This document shows, piece after piece, positions 42,479-49,548 of a DNA stretch of 64,000 nt. Source of the stretch: Promicromonospora thailandica (GTDB lineage Bacteria > Actinomycetota > Actinomycetes > Actinomycetales > Cellulomonadaceae); assembly GCF_024171955.1 (NCBI RefSeq), contig NZ_JAMTCS010000010.1, positions 1 through 64,000 on the forward strand, written 5' to 3'. A program made the translations under genes and the position numbers. Position 1 is the first letter of the stretch. Every line of letters starts with the position of its first letter. The notes beneath the pieces are model-generated. The model had not been told where the DNA came from, did no database searches, and saw only the letters and a list, made by a program, of their open reading frames with translations.

Positions 42479-44311
42479 TCACTCGCCTCCCCGGCGCACG
42501 GCGGTCTGCTCGTCGTAGCGCACCTCGGGCAGGAACCCGCTGCGCAGCCAGCCGTCGTCGCCCGCCGTGAAGCGCCACCGGGCCGACGGCGCCGCGCCCA
42601 GCACGATCACGACCCAGGAGAACTCCGGCGCGGCGAACCGGGTCGCGAGCAGGTCCTGCTGCGCCGCGGTCGGTGCGTGCGAGAGCACGAGCACGCCGCC
42701 CCGGCCCACCTCCAGCTCGGGCGCCACCTGCTCGAGACCCGCCAGGTGCTCCGCCTGCTCGGGCTGCGGCAGCCCGTTGCCGACCATCACCACGCGCGGG
42801 TCGTCCGACCAGGGGTTGCCCGTCAGCTCCCCCAGCCACCGGCGCAGCACCTCGTGCCGCGCCCGCGTCGGACCGTCCAGGCTGATCACGCCACGAGCCG
42901 CGGCGAAGTCCACCAGCACGCGGCCGGTCTCGCTCATCCCCAGGTTGACCAGGCGCGCGAACCGCGCCGTCGAACCCTCTGACGCCGTGCCCGACTGGAG
43001 GCTCGCGAGCGCGGCCGCCCAGCTCTGGCCGTCGTCGCTCACCGCCCACGGCTCGGGCGCCGGCGCCGCGGGATCCGTCAGCCGCAGGCGCAGGGAGCCG
43101 CCCTCGATGAACACCCCGGTGACGCCCGGCACGTCCAGGCCGTCCCGCTCGCAGGCCGCCATCAGCACGCGCAGCGACCGGTCGACGGTCCAGGCTGCCG
43201 ACGTGTCGGTGCGCAGCAGGCTGTCGTCGAACGGCTCCTGGCGCGTGCGGCGCCGGCGCAGGAGCCAGGTGCCGAGCCAGGCCAGCGCAGCGACCGCGAG
43301 CGCCCCGCCGACCGCGAACCAGACGGGGGCGCCGGGCAGCCGCACGGCGGCCCGCTCGACGGCCACGGCGGCGACGGTCGGGGTGGCCGACGGCGACGGG
43401 GACGCCGACGGCGACGGCCGGGGCGGCTCGAAGCCCGGCAACGGGCCGAACCTAAGGCCCTTGCCCGCCGCGTCCTTGGGCAGCTTGAGCACCCACCCGG
43501 TCCGCAGCGTCCTGGGGTCGGTCATGTACCGGCCGTCGGGCTGCCGGTGCCCCTCGGTCAGCTCCGCGATCTCGGGCCACCTGTTCCGGTCGCCGAGGAA
43601 CCGGCCGGCGATGTCGTTGAGCTTCTCGGGCTTGCCGTCGGCGCCCTTGCCCACGACGTAGTACACGACCGAGCCGGGTGGTCCGGTGCGCTCCGGCACG
43701 GGCCGGGACGGCGTGGGGGCGGGCACCGCCGGTGCGGACCGGGTCGGCTCGGGCTGCCGGGTCGGAGCCGCCGACGGCGGCCGCGTGGACGGTTCGGGCT
43801 CCTGCTCCTGCGGCTCGGGCTCGGGTTCGGGCACACCGAGCACGCGCAGCTCCCAGATCGAGTTGCCGGCCGTGCCGTTGCGTGCCGTCGAGTAGACGCG
43901 CACGTAGCGGCCGGTCCCGTCGACCGGGATGCTGTCCGCGCCGCCGTCGCCGGCGCCCGTGGACCACAGCACGCGCCAGCTCTCGGCGTCGTCCGAGATC
44001 TCGACGGAGTACGCCGTGGAGTGCGCCACCTCCCAGTCGATCTCGACCCGCCGCACCTCGGCCCGCTGCTGGAGGTCCACCCAGATCCACTGCGGGTCGC
44101 TGAAGGCACTGGACCAGCGCGTCTGACCGTCGCCGTCGACCGCGAACCGGGCGGCGTGCTCCGGCCGTTCCAGCGCCGACGCCACGGCGGGCCTGCCCTG
44201 CGAGAGCAGCACCGGGTCGTCCTGGGCGGCCGCCGGGGCCTCCGGACCCGCCGCGAGCCCGGCCGCCGTGCCCATCACCGTGAGCAGCACCGGCACCGCA
44301 CGCGCCCGCAC
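42479..44311 (-). CDS. type VII locus membrane protein: discoidin, LysM-like, TM, cytoplasmic domain
   Basis: 610 residues. Signal peptide (1-30), an F5/8-type C (discoidin-like) carbohydrate-binding domain (about 31-160; RWSSAFSDPQWIWVDLQQ, YVRVYSTARNGTAGNSIWEL), a Pro/Glu linker, a LysM-like domain (about 214-277; VYYVVGKG, IAGRFLGDRNRWPEI, LKTGWVLKLP-type end), one membrane helix (328-351) with a basic stop, and a cytoplasmic domain (352-610; PFDDSLLRTDTSAAW, DDPRVVMVGNGLPQPEQ). It may anchor the secretion machine to the wall. GTG 44311 uses a GGGAGG site inside the end of the paralogous gene upstream; the frame further upstream is a shadow. The cytoplasmic domain is shared with the next gene. 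Confidence 0.75.
   Translation of the reverse strand: MRARAVPVLLTVMGTAAGLAAGPEAPAAAQDDPVLLSQGRPAVASALERPEHAARFAVDGDGQTRWSSAFSDPQWIWVDLQQRAEVRRVEIDWEVAHSTAYSVEISDDAESWRVLWSTGAGDGGADSIPVDGTGRYVRVYSTARNGTAGNSIWELRVLGVPEPEPEPQEQEPEPSTRPPSAAPTRQPEPTRSAPAVPAPTPSRPVPERTGPPGSVVYYVVGKGADGKPEKLNDIAGRFLGDRNRWPEIAELTEGHRQPDGRYMTDPRTLRTGWVLKLPKDAAGKGLRFGPLPGFEPPRPSPSASPSPSATPTVAAVAVERAAVRLPGAPVWFAVGGALAVAALAWLGTWLLRRRRTRQEPFDDSLLRTDTSAAWTVDRSLRVLMAACERDGLDVPGVTGVFIEGGSLRLRLTDPAAPAPEPWAVSDDGQSWAAALASLQSGTASEGSTARFARLVNLGMSETGRVLVDFAAARGVISLDGPTRARHEVLRRWLGELTGNPWSDDPRVVMVGNGLPQPEQAEHLAGLEQVAPELEVGRGGVLVLSHAPTAAQQDLLATRFAAPEFSWVVIVLGAAPSARWRFTAGDDGWLRSGFLPEVRYDEQTAVRRGGE
42756..42919. repeat. 164-bp exact direct repeat, copy 1
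   Basis: Identical base for base to 44590-44753, 1834 bp away, within the cytoplasmic-domain parts of the two paralogous membrane-protein genes. The surrounding paralogous sequence differs at many positions, so this block was recently homogenised. Confidence 0.93.
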
Positions 44312-44312
44312 C

Positions 44313-45917
44313 TCACTCGCCTCCCCGTCGCACTGCCGTCTGTTCCGCGTAGCGCACGTCGGGCAGGAACCCGCTGCGCAGCCAGCCGTCCTCCGTGGCC
44401 GTGAGGCGCCAGCGCGCCGACGCGTACTCCCCCAGCACGACGACCACCCAGCCGAAGCGCGGGTCCGCGAACCGCGCCGCGAGCAGGTCCTGCTGCGCCG
44501 CGGAGGGCGCGTGCGAGAGCACGAGCACGCCCCCGTGCGCACCGTCCAGCTCCGGGACCACCTGCTCGATCGCGGGCAGGTGCTCCGCGTGCTCGGGCTG
44601 CGGCAGCCCGTTGCCGACCATCACCACGCGCGGGTCGTCCGACCAGGGGTTGCCCGTCAGCTCCCCCAGCCACCGGCGCAGCACCTCGTGCCGCGCCCGC
44701 GTCGGACCGTCCAGGCTGATCACGCCACGAGCCGCGGCGAAGTCCACCAGCACCCGCCCCGTCTCACCCACGCCGATCGTCACCAGGCGCGCGAACGGCG
44801 CCGTCGACCCCTCCGAGGCCGGGGCCGACTGCAACCGGGCCAGCGGCGCCGACCAGCTCTGCCCGTCCTCGTTCGCACCCCACGGCGCGGGCGCCGGAGA
44901 CGCCGGGCTCCCGAGCCGGAGCCGCATCGTGGCGCCCTCGACGAACACCCCGGTCACCACGGGCAGTTCCAGACCGTCCCGCTCGCACGCGGCGAGGAGC
45001 ACCCGCAGCGCGCGGTCGACCATCCACGCCGCCGACGTGTCGGTGCGCAGCAGGCTGTCGTCGAACGGCTCGGCGCGGCCGGCACGCCGGCGGCGCACCA
45101 GGAGCAGGACGCCGGCCACGGCCGCGGCCAGCAGGACGGCGCCCGCGCCGACCAGCGCCGCCGTCGCCCACGGGGCCGGGACGCCGGCGGTCCCCTCGGC
45201 GGCGGCGGCCGGGTCCTCGGCGGTGGCCGACGGCGGGGCGCTCACCCCGGCGGTCGGGCCCGGGCCCGGGAGCGGGCCGTACCGCAGGCCCTCCCCCGCC
45301 GCGTCCGCGGGAAGCTGCAGCACCCAGCCCACCTCGACCACCTCCGGGTCGGTCAGGACGCCGCCGTCCGGCTGGGTCCGGCCCTCGTTCAGCGCGAAGA
45401 TCTCGGGGTGCCGCTCGCCGTCGCCCAGGAACCGTTCCGCGACGAGGTAGAGGTACTCCGTCTCGCCCTCCGGCGTCCGCCCGATCACGTAGTAGGGCAC
45501 CGCGGCCGGGTCGCTCGCCGTACTCCCCTGCGCCTCTGCATCGGCTCCTGTCGACCCCTGGGGCAGCACGCCGACCTGGACGCCCTCGCCCCTTGCGTCG
45601 TCGGGCAGCACCAGCACCCAGCCCGGCAGCACGGAGGCGGGGTCGGTGAGCACGTTGCCGTCCGGCTGCGTGCGCCCCTCGTTGAGCGCGAAGATCTCCT
45701 CGTACCGGTTGCCGTCGCCGAGGAGCCGCTGGGCGATCTGGAACAGGTACTCCTGCTCGCCCTCCGGACCCGGCTGCACCACGTAGTACGTGACGCGCTC
45801 GGCGTCGCCGGACGCGGCGCGCGCCGCGTCCGGTCCCGCGGTGGCCAGGGCGACGGCGACGCAGACCGCCACGACGGCCGCGGCGACGGCGGGGACGGTG
45901 CGTAGGGGGTGAGGCAC
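44313..45917 (-). CDS. type VII locus membrane protein: two LysM-like domains, TM, cytoplasmic domain
   Basis: 534 residues, paralogue of the next gene. Signal peptide (1-34), two LysM-like units (about 42-105 and 139-203, each with YYV, RFLGDG-N/E-R and GWVLxLP), a Pro/Ala linker, one membrane helix (251-274) with RRRR stop, and a cytoplasmic domain (275-534) nearly identical in places to its paralogue (GVISLDGPTRARHEVLRRWL; NPWSDDPRVVMVGNGLPQ). It has no discoidin domain. GTG 45917 has GGAG 5-6 nt upstream and gives a normal signal peptide; GTG 45965, overlapping the previous stop, is possible. It may couple the wall to the EssC-like motor. Resembles the middle part of LysM-BTAD proteins of actinobacteria. 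Confidence 0.75.
   Translation of the reverse strand: MPHPLRTVPAVAAAVVAVCVAVALATAGPDAARAASGDAERVTYYVVQPGPEGEQEYLFQIAQRLLGDGNRYEEIFALNEGRTQPDGNVLTDPASVLPGWVLVLPDDARGEGVQVGVLPQGSTGADAEAQGSTASDPAAVPYYVIGRTPEGETEYLYLVAERFLGDGERHPEIFALNEGRTQPDGGVLTDPEVVEVGWVLQLPADAAGEGLRYGPLPGPGPTAGVSAPPSATAEDPAAAAEGTAGVPAPWATAALVGAGAVLLAAAVAGVLLLVRRRRAGRAEPFDDSLLRTDTSAAWMVDRALRVLLAACERDGLELPVVTGVFVEGATMRLRLGSPASPAPAPWGANEDGQSWSAPLARLQSAPASEGSTAPFARLVTIGVGETGRVLVDFAAARGVISLDGPTRARHEVLRRWLGELTGNPWSDDPRVVMVGNGLPQPEHAEHLPAIEQVVPELDGAHGGVLVLSHAPSAAQQDLLAARFADPRFGWVVVVLGEYASARWRLTATEDGWLRSGFLPDVRYAEQTAVRRGGE
44590..44753. repeat. 164-bp exact direct repeat, copy 2
   Basis: Second copy of the block at 42756-42919, in the same relative place of the paralogous gene. 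Confidence 0.93.
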
Positions 45918-45961
45918 GTGGACTCCGTCTTCAGTTCTGTTCGGTGGGACTGGTGCGTTGC

Positions 45962-46627
45962 TCACGCCGAGCCGGGGACGCGCTGCGGGGGGAGCCCCAC
46001 CACGTCGGTGCCGGGCCCGGCCCAGCGGAAGGTGCCCATGACGGCGTCGAAGAAGTAGACGAGGGCCTCCGCCAGCCGCTCGGAGTCGTGGCCGCTCCAG
46101 ACCGTGCTGAACGACATCGCGAGCCAGGCGCCCTCCGCCTCGTCACGGGAGATCGCGTACAGCACCTGCCGCGTGGACACCACGGGCCAGTCGCCCTCGC
46201 GCTCGACCTCGTGCGAGGTCGCCACGACCCGGACGCCGGGCCGGCCGTCGACCTCGACCAGCTCGCTCTGCTCGTACCCGTCGGCGAGGATGCCGGTGGC
46301 GACGACGACCGGGTCGCTGCCGGGGTCGCTCGTGAACTCCAGCTCGGTGATCGAGGCCGGCACGACGGTGCCGTTCATGGGCTCGGTCGGCAGGTACACC
46401 GCGCCGCTGCCCGCGTCGCGCGCGCCCTCGAGGGTCGTGCGGAGCCGGTCGCGCAGCAGGTGCCGGTGCGGCTCGGCGGTGTCCCGCGGCAGGTCGTCCG
46501 GCAGGGCGCGGGCGACCACCTCCTCGATCGCGTCGTCCAGCTCGCGCGTCCGCTCGGGACCCGTCGGGAACCGCGCCCAGCCGGGCGGGAGCAGCATGAC
46601 CCAGCCGTCGGTCGGCCGACCGGTCAC
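45962..46627 (-). CDS. hypothetical protein in the type VII locus
   Basis: 221 residues, no signal peptide or membrane helix. It opens with GWVMLLPPGWARFPTGPERT and has a beta-rich middle (TELEFTSDPGSDPVVVATGI, RPGVRVVATSHEVE) and end (RQVLYAISRDEAEGAWLAMS, VYFFDAVMGTFRW). GTG 46627 overlaps the stop of the gene before it (GTGA). It shares with its neighbour a W-rich start and a closing helix of similar length, suggesting the same fold. It may be a chaperone for secreted helical-hairpin proteins or an immunity-like protein; neither is shown. Confidence 0.65.
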   Translation of the reverse strand: MTGRPTDGWVMLLPPGWARFPTGPERTRELDDAIEEVVARALPDDLPRDTAEPHRHLLRDRLRTTLEGARDAGSGAVYLPTEPMNGTVVPASITELEFTSDPGSDPVVVATGILADGYEQSELVEVDGRPGVRVVATSHEVEREGDWPVVSTRQVLYAISRDEAEGAWLAMSFSTVWSGHDSERLAEALVYFFDAVMGTFRWAGPGTDVVGLPPQRVPGSA

Positions 46628-47346
46628 GAGACGCCCCCGCGGTCGGCCGCGGACCGCTCGACCCGCACGGCGGGCAGCAGCTCGTCGAGCAGCTCCGCCA
46701 TCGTGGCGACGAGGAACAGGTCCACGGTGCGCCAGACCAGCACGGTGTCGACGACGGCGTCCGGGTGCTCGACCCGCCGTCCGACGGCCACGCTCATCCA
46801 GCCCGTGCCGGCCTCGTCCATGTCGAGGCGGACCACGCGCACGCCGTCGCCGTCGGGCAGGTCCAGGTGCTCGACGTTCGGGGGCGCGGCCGGCTCACCA
46901 CCGGTCGCCCCGAGCGCGGCCATGAGGCCGTCGTCGGGCTCGGCGGGATCGCTCACGCCCACGGCCACCAGCACGGGGACGGGACCGTTCCCGTGCACGC
47001 CGAGCGCGGCCAGCACGCGGCTGCCGGAGGGCACCACGCCGTCCGCGAAGGCCCGGAGGTTCGCCACCGCGTCGGCCGCGAGCCGGTCGAGCCCGGCGCG
47101 CGCGGCGTCGTCGAGCTCAGGGCCGGAATCGGGCTCGGGCCCGGGATCGGGATCGGGCTCCGGCCCCGGCTCGGGCTCCAGAGAGGCGCGCACGACGCCG
47201 ACCGCCTCCCGCTCCCAGCGGGCGACGTCGGCCGGGTCGTCCAGGCCCACCGCCGGGACCACGAGCCAGCGGGCCGGCGGGTCCACCCACCACGTCCAGC
47301 CCGCGACGCCGACGCCGGCGGGGACCTCGGCGCTGCGCGCGGTCAC
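46624..47346 (-). CDS. hypothetical protein in the type VII locus
   Basis: 240 residues, soluble. It begins GVAGWTWWVDPPARWLVVPA, has an acidic repeat EPEPGPEPDPDPGPEPDSGP near 57-76, then a beta-rich domain (VRVVRLDMDEAGTGWMSVAV) and a last helix (TVDLFLVATMAELLDELLPA). GTG 47346 overlaps the stop of the candidate substrate gene upstream (GTGA), and its own stop overlaps the next start, so three genes are translated as a chain. Such coupling to a large candidate effector is what would be expected of a dedicated chaperone or immunity partner (inference). Confidence 0.65.
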   Translation of the reverse strand: MTARSAEVPAGVGVAGWTWWVDPPARWLVVPAVGLDDPADVARWEREAVGVVRASLEPEPGPEPDPDPGPEPDSGPELDDAARAGLDRLAADAVANLRAFADGVVPSGSRVLAALGVHGNGPVPVLVAVGVSDPAEPDDGLMAALGATGGEPAAPPNVEHLDLPDGDGVRVVRLDMDEAGTGWMSVAVGRRVEHPDAVVDTVLVWRTVDLFLVATMAELLDELLPAVRVERSAADRGGVS

Positions 47347-48791
47347 AGGCCCACCTGGTCCGAGTAGAGGCCGGCGTAGTCGGCGTCCCGCCAGCCGTAC
47401 AGGCTCCAGCGCGGGTCCGCCGGGTTGAAGTTCGAGGGGTTGAGCAGGCTGAACGGCCGCATGCCCCAGGAGAACGTGTACGAGATCGGCCCGATGTACA
47501 TCCAGGGCTTGATGGCGAAGCCGGTGATGCCCAGCTGGGACAGGGCGGCGTTGATCTTCTGCACGTCCTTGATGTCGCTGATGCCGATGAGGCGGTCCCA
47601 CCGCCACGGGCCACCCTTGACCGCGGTGGTGAACCGGCTGACGTCGTTGCGGAACCAGGCGTTCAGCCTGCTGAAGTCGCCCTTGACCCACGCGTTGGGC
47701 TTGCCGATCTGCCACCAGCCGGGCGAGACGCGCGTCGTCTGGATGAAGCTGCCCCAGCTCGTGTAGGGCTTGATCTGCGCACCCAGCCTGCCGGCCATGA
47801 ACCGGTCGAAGGGCCGCGCCGTGGACCTCGAGTAGATGGCCAGCCGGCCGGCCAGGCTGTTCAGCTCCTTCAGCGCGCCCGGCGTGAACCGCACCTTCGA
47901 CCCGAGCTGCGCGCCCTGGACCAGCTTGAGCGAGCCTGCCATCTTCGCGGCCACGCCGATCAGCCCCAGGCTGAGCACGCCGATGATGACGCTCAGCCAG
48001 CTGCCCTCGCCCTGGACGGCGAGGATGAAGCTCGCCGCCACCGAGACGACCGTGGCGACGACGCTGAGCAGCGTCAGGATGCCCAGTCCCGGGATGAGGA
48101 TGCTGAGCACCGCGAGCGCCATCCCGATGTACATCAGGATCTCCACGAGCTTCTTGAGGAACTTGTTGAGCCGGTGCAGGAACGCCTCCCAGCCGCTGTG
48201 CGTCAGCCCGTCGCTGCCCCAGTTCTCACGGATCTTGCGGGCCGCGGCGTCGGCGGCCGTACCCAGCGCGGTCATCGCGGCGGCCGCCCGGGCGCGGGCC
48301 GACTCGAGGTCCTGCTTCGCGGCGTCGATCTTGCCCGAACGGTTCGCCGACGCCTGCCGGTCGTCGTCGGTCAGCGGGGGCGCGTCGTCGTCCCGCTGTG
48401 CGTTCACGGGGTCGGGCAGGCCCTCCGCGGCGCGCTGCGCGGCCGCCGCGTCCTGGGCGTCCCGCAGCGCGAGGCCGGTCTCGGAGCGTGCGGTCCGCAG
48501 CTCGGGCTTGTAGGTGCGCAGCGCGTCGCGGACGTCGGCGTACCGTCCCGCCGCGTTGTTCAGCGCGTCGGCGCTCTCCCGGGCCCGTTTGCGCATGGCA
48601 TCGGCGGCCACCCCCTTGAGGAGGGTCTCGTCGCCGTCGCCGATCTTCTTGAGCAGCTTGGCCTGCGTCTCCATCTGCGTCGTGATGGTCTCGTAGTGCC
48701 TGATCACGTCGTCCAGGCCGGATGCCTCCGCCGGGACGGGGTCCGTGTCGTAACCGAGCAGGTGCCAGTCCCCGTCCCGGGCAGCGCTCAT
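47343..48791 (-). CDS. candidate type VII secreted substrate with helical N-domain and Trp-rich C-domain
   Basis: 482 residues. The N-terminal 200 residues are helical and charged, of the WXG/LXG kind (GLDDVIRHYETITTQMETQA, VAADAMRKRARESADALNNA), ending near ENWGSDGLTHSGWEAF. Residues 216-259 and 266-283 are hydrophobic, enough for two to three membrane segments. The C-terminal 180 residues are rich in tryptophan and aromatic residues (TSWGSFIQTTRVSPGWWQIG; WMYIGPISYTFSWGMRPF) with no known catalytic motif. It follows the two WXG100-like genes, so it is the best candidate for a secreted effector or a membrane-inserting substrate. ATG 48791 has AGGAAGAGG upstream. Confidence 0.65.
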   Translation of the reverse strand: MSAARDGDWHLLGYDTDPVPAEASGLDDVIRHYETITTQMETQAKLLKKIGDGDETLLKGVAADAMRKRARESADALNNAAGRYADVRDALRTYKPELRTARSETGLALRDAQDAAAAQRAAEGLPDPVNAQRDDDAPPLTDDDRQASANRSGKIDAAKQDLESARARAAAAMTALGTAADAAARKIRENWGSDGLTHSGWEAFLHRLNKFLKKLVEILMYIGMALAVLSILIPGLGILTLLSVVATVVSVAASFILAVQGEGSWLSVIIGVLSLGLIGVAAKMAGSLKLVQGAQLGSKVRFTPGALKELNSLAGRLAIYSRSTARPFDRFMAGRLGAQIKPYTSWGSFIQTTRVSPGWWQIGKPNAWVKGDFSRLNAWFRNDVSRFTTAVKGGPWRWDRLIGISDIKDVQKINAALSQLGITGFAIKPWMYIGPISYTFSWGMRPFSLLNPSNFNPADPRWSLYGWRDADYAGLYSDQVGL

Positions 48792-48807
48792 CGGTCCTCT
48801 TCCTGTG

Positions 48808-49089
48808 CTACTGCTCGTCGAAGGACTTCGCGAGCTCGATCTCGAGGTCGTTCCACTGCTCGGCCGCCTGCTTCATCTTCTTCTGCAGGTCCGAGAGGTT
48901 GGTGGTCAGCTTCTCCCGCTTGACCCACCAGTCGTCGATGAAGTCGTTCATGGCGCTCTTGACGGTGTCGTGGCCCCAGAGGCTGCCGTCGCCCCAGAGC
49001 TTGTCCATGCCCTTGAACTCGTCCACGATCGCCGCAAGCTGCTTCTCGGCCTCGTCGAGGGCGATCGAGGTGACGACCAGGTCGGGCAC
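48808..49089 (-). CDS. WXG100-like protein (second ESX partner)
   Basis: 93 residues, two helices with a turn at LWGDGSLWG (W32-G33 and W38-G39) in place of a single WXG. The size, helical hairpin and position after another WXG100 gene suggest it pairs with that protein as an EsxA/EsxB-like heterodimer. The C-terminus is KSFDEQ; no YxxxD/E export signal is present. The start is GTG 49089, 4 bp after the stop of the partner. Confidence 0.75.
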   Translation of the reverse strand: MPDLVVTSIALDEAEKQLAAIVDEFKGMDKLWGDGSLWGHDTVKSAMNDFIDDWWVKREKLTTNLSDLQKKMKQAAEQWNDLEIELAKSFDEQ

Positions 49090-49093
49090 GGCG

Positions 49094-49390
49094 CTACTTG
49101 TTCAGCGCGTTGGCGAGCTCTTCGTCGGTCTTGCGCAGCGCCTCGGCGGCCTGCTTGAGGTACTCGCCGATGCCGGTGAGCCCCTCCATGACCTGCTTGC
49201 CACCCTTGTCGAGCTCCTTGTAGGACTCGTCGAACCGCTTGGACGACTTGTCCGTCACGTACCCGTCCTGCACCAGGTTGTCCACCATCGCGCGGAGCTG
49301 GTCGAGCTTGCTCTGCATGTCGTCCGACTCCTGCTTCATCCGCTGCGCGGCGTCTTCCATCTCCTGGAAGGTCACCTTGATGTTGGCCAT
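49094..49390 (-). CDS. WXG100 family protein (EsxA/YukE type)
   Basis: 98 residues, the standard WXG100 length. A first helix (about 7-40), a turn where DGY (42-44) takes the place of WXG, and a second helix (about 50-96) with FDESYKELDKGGKQVMEGL. It is probably the small secreted substrate and dimer partner of the next gene. It is the first gene of the type VII operon, with GAGAGG upstream of the ATG. Expression should be the highest in the operon. Confidence 0.88.
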   Translation of the reverse strand: MANIKVTFQEMEDAAQRMKQESDDMQSKLDQLRAMVDNLVQDGYVTDKSSKRFDESYKELDKGGKQVMEGLTGIGEYLKQAAEALRKTDEELANALNK

Positions 49391-49492
49391 GGCGGAACCT
49401 CTCGCTCGTGTGTCGTGAACCCGTGCGCCGCAATCGTCACGAACCGGACTAACCGGGCGGCTACGCGCGCGTGAACACCCGGCGAACGAGCA

Positions 49493-49526
49493 ACGAAGGG
49501 CCCGGGGGAAACCCCGGACCCTTCGT
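49493..49526 (-). terminator. hairpin terminator after the secreted lipase gene
   Basis: ACGAAGGG pairs with CCCTTCGT, extended by CCGGGG-type pairs with one mismatch and a 4-nt loop, 22 bp after the lipase stop on the minus strand and before the type VII operon. Confidence 0.75.
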
Positions 49527-49548
49527 CGTCACGTCCCGCGCGCGGGTC

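Noticed and set aside
36808-42570. A 1920-codon open frame on the plus strand opposite the EssC-like ATPase gene
   Set aside because: It is a shadow: low-complexity Arg/Gly/His-rich translation, no domains, while the minus strand encodes a full T7SS ATPase. High G+C content leaves antisense frames open.
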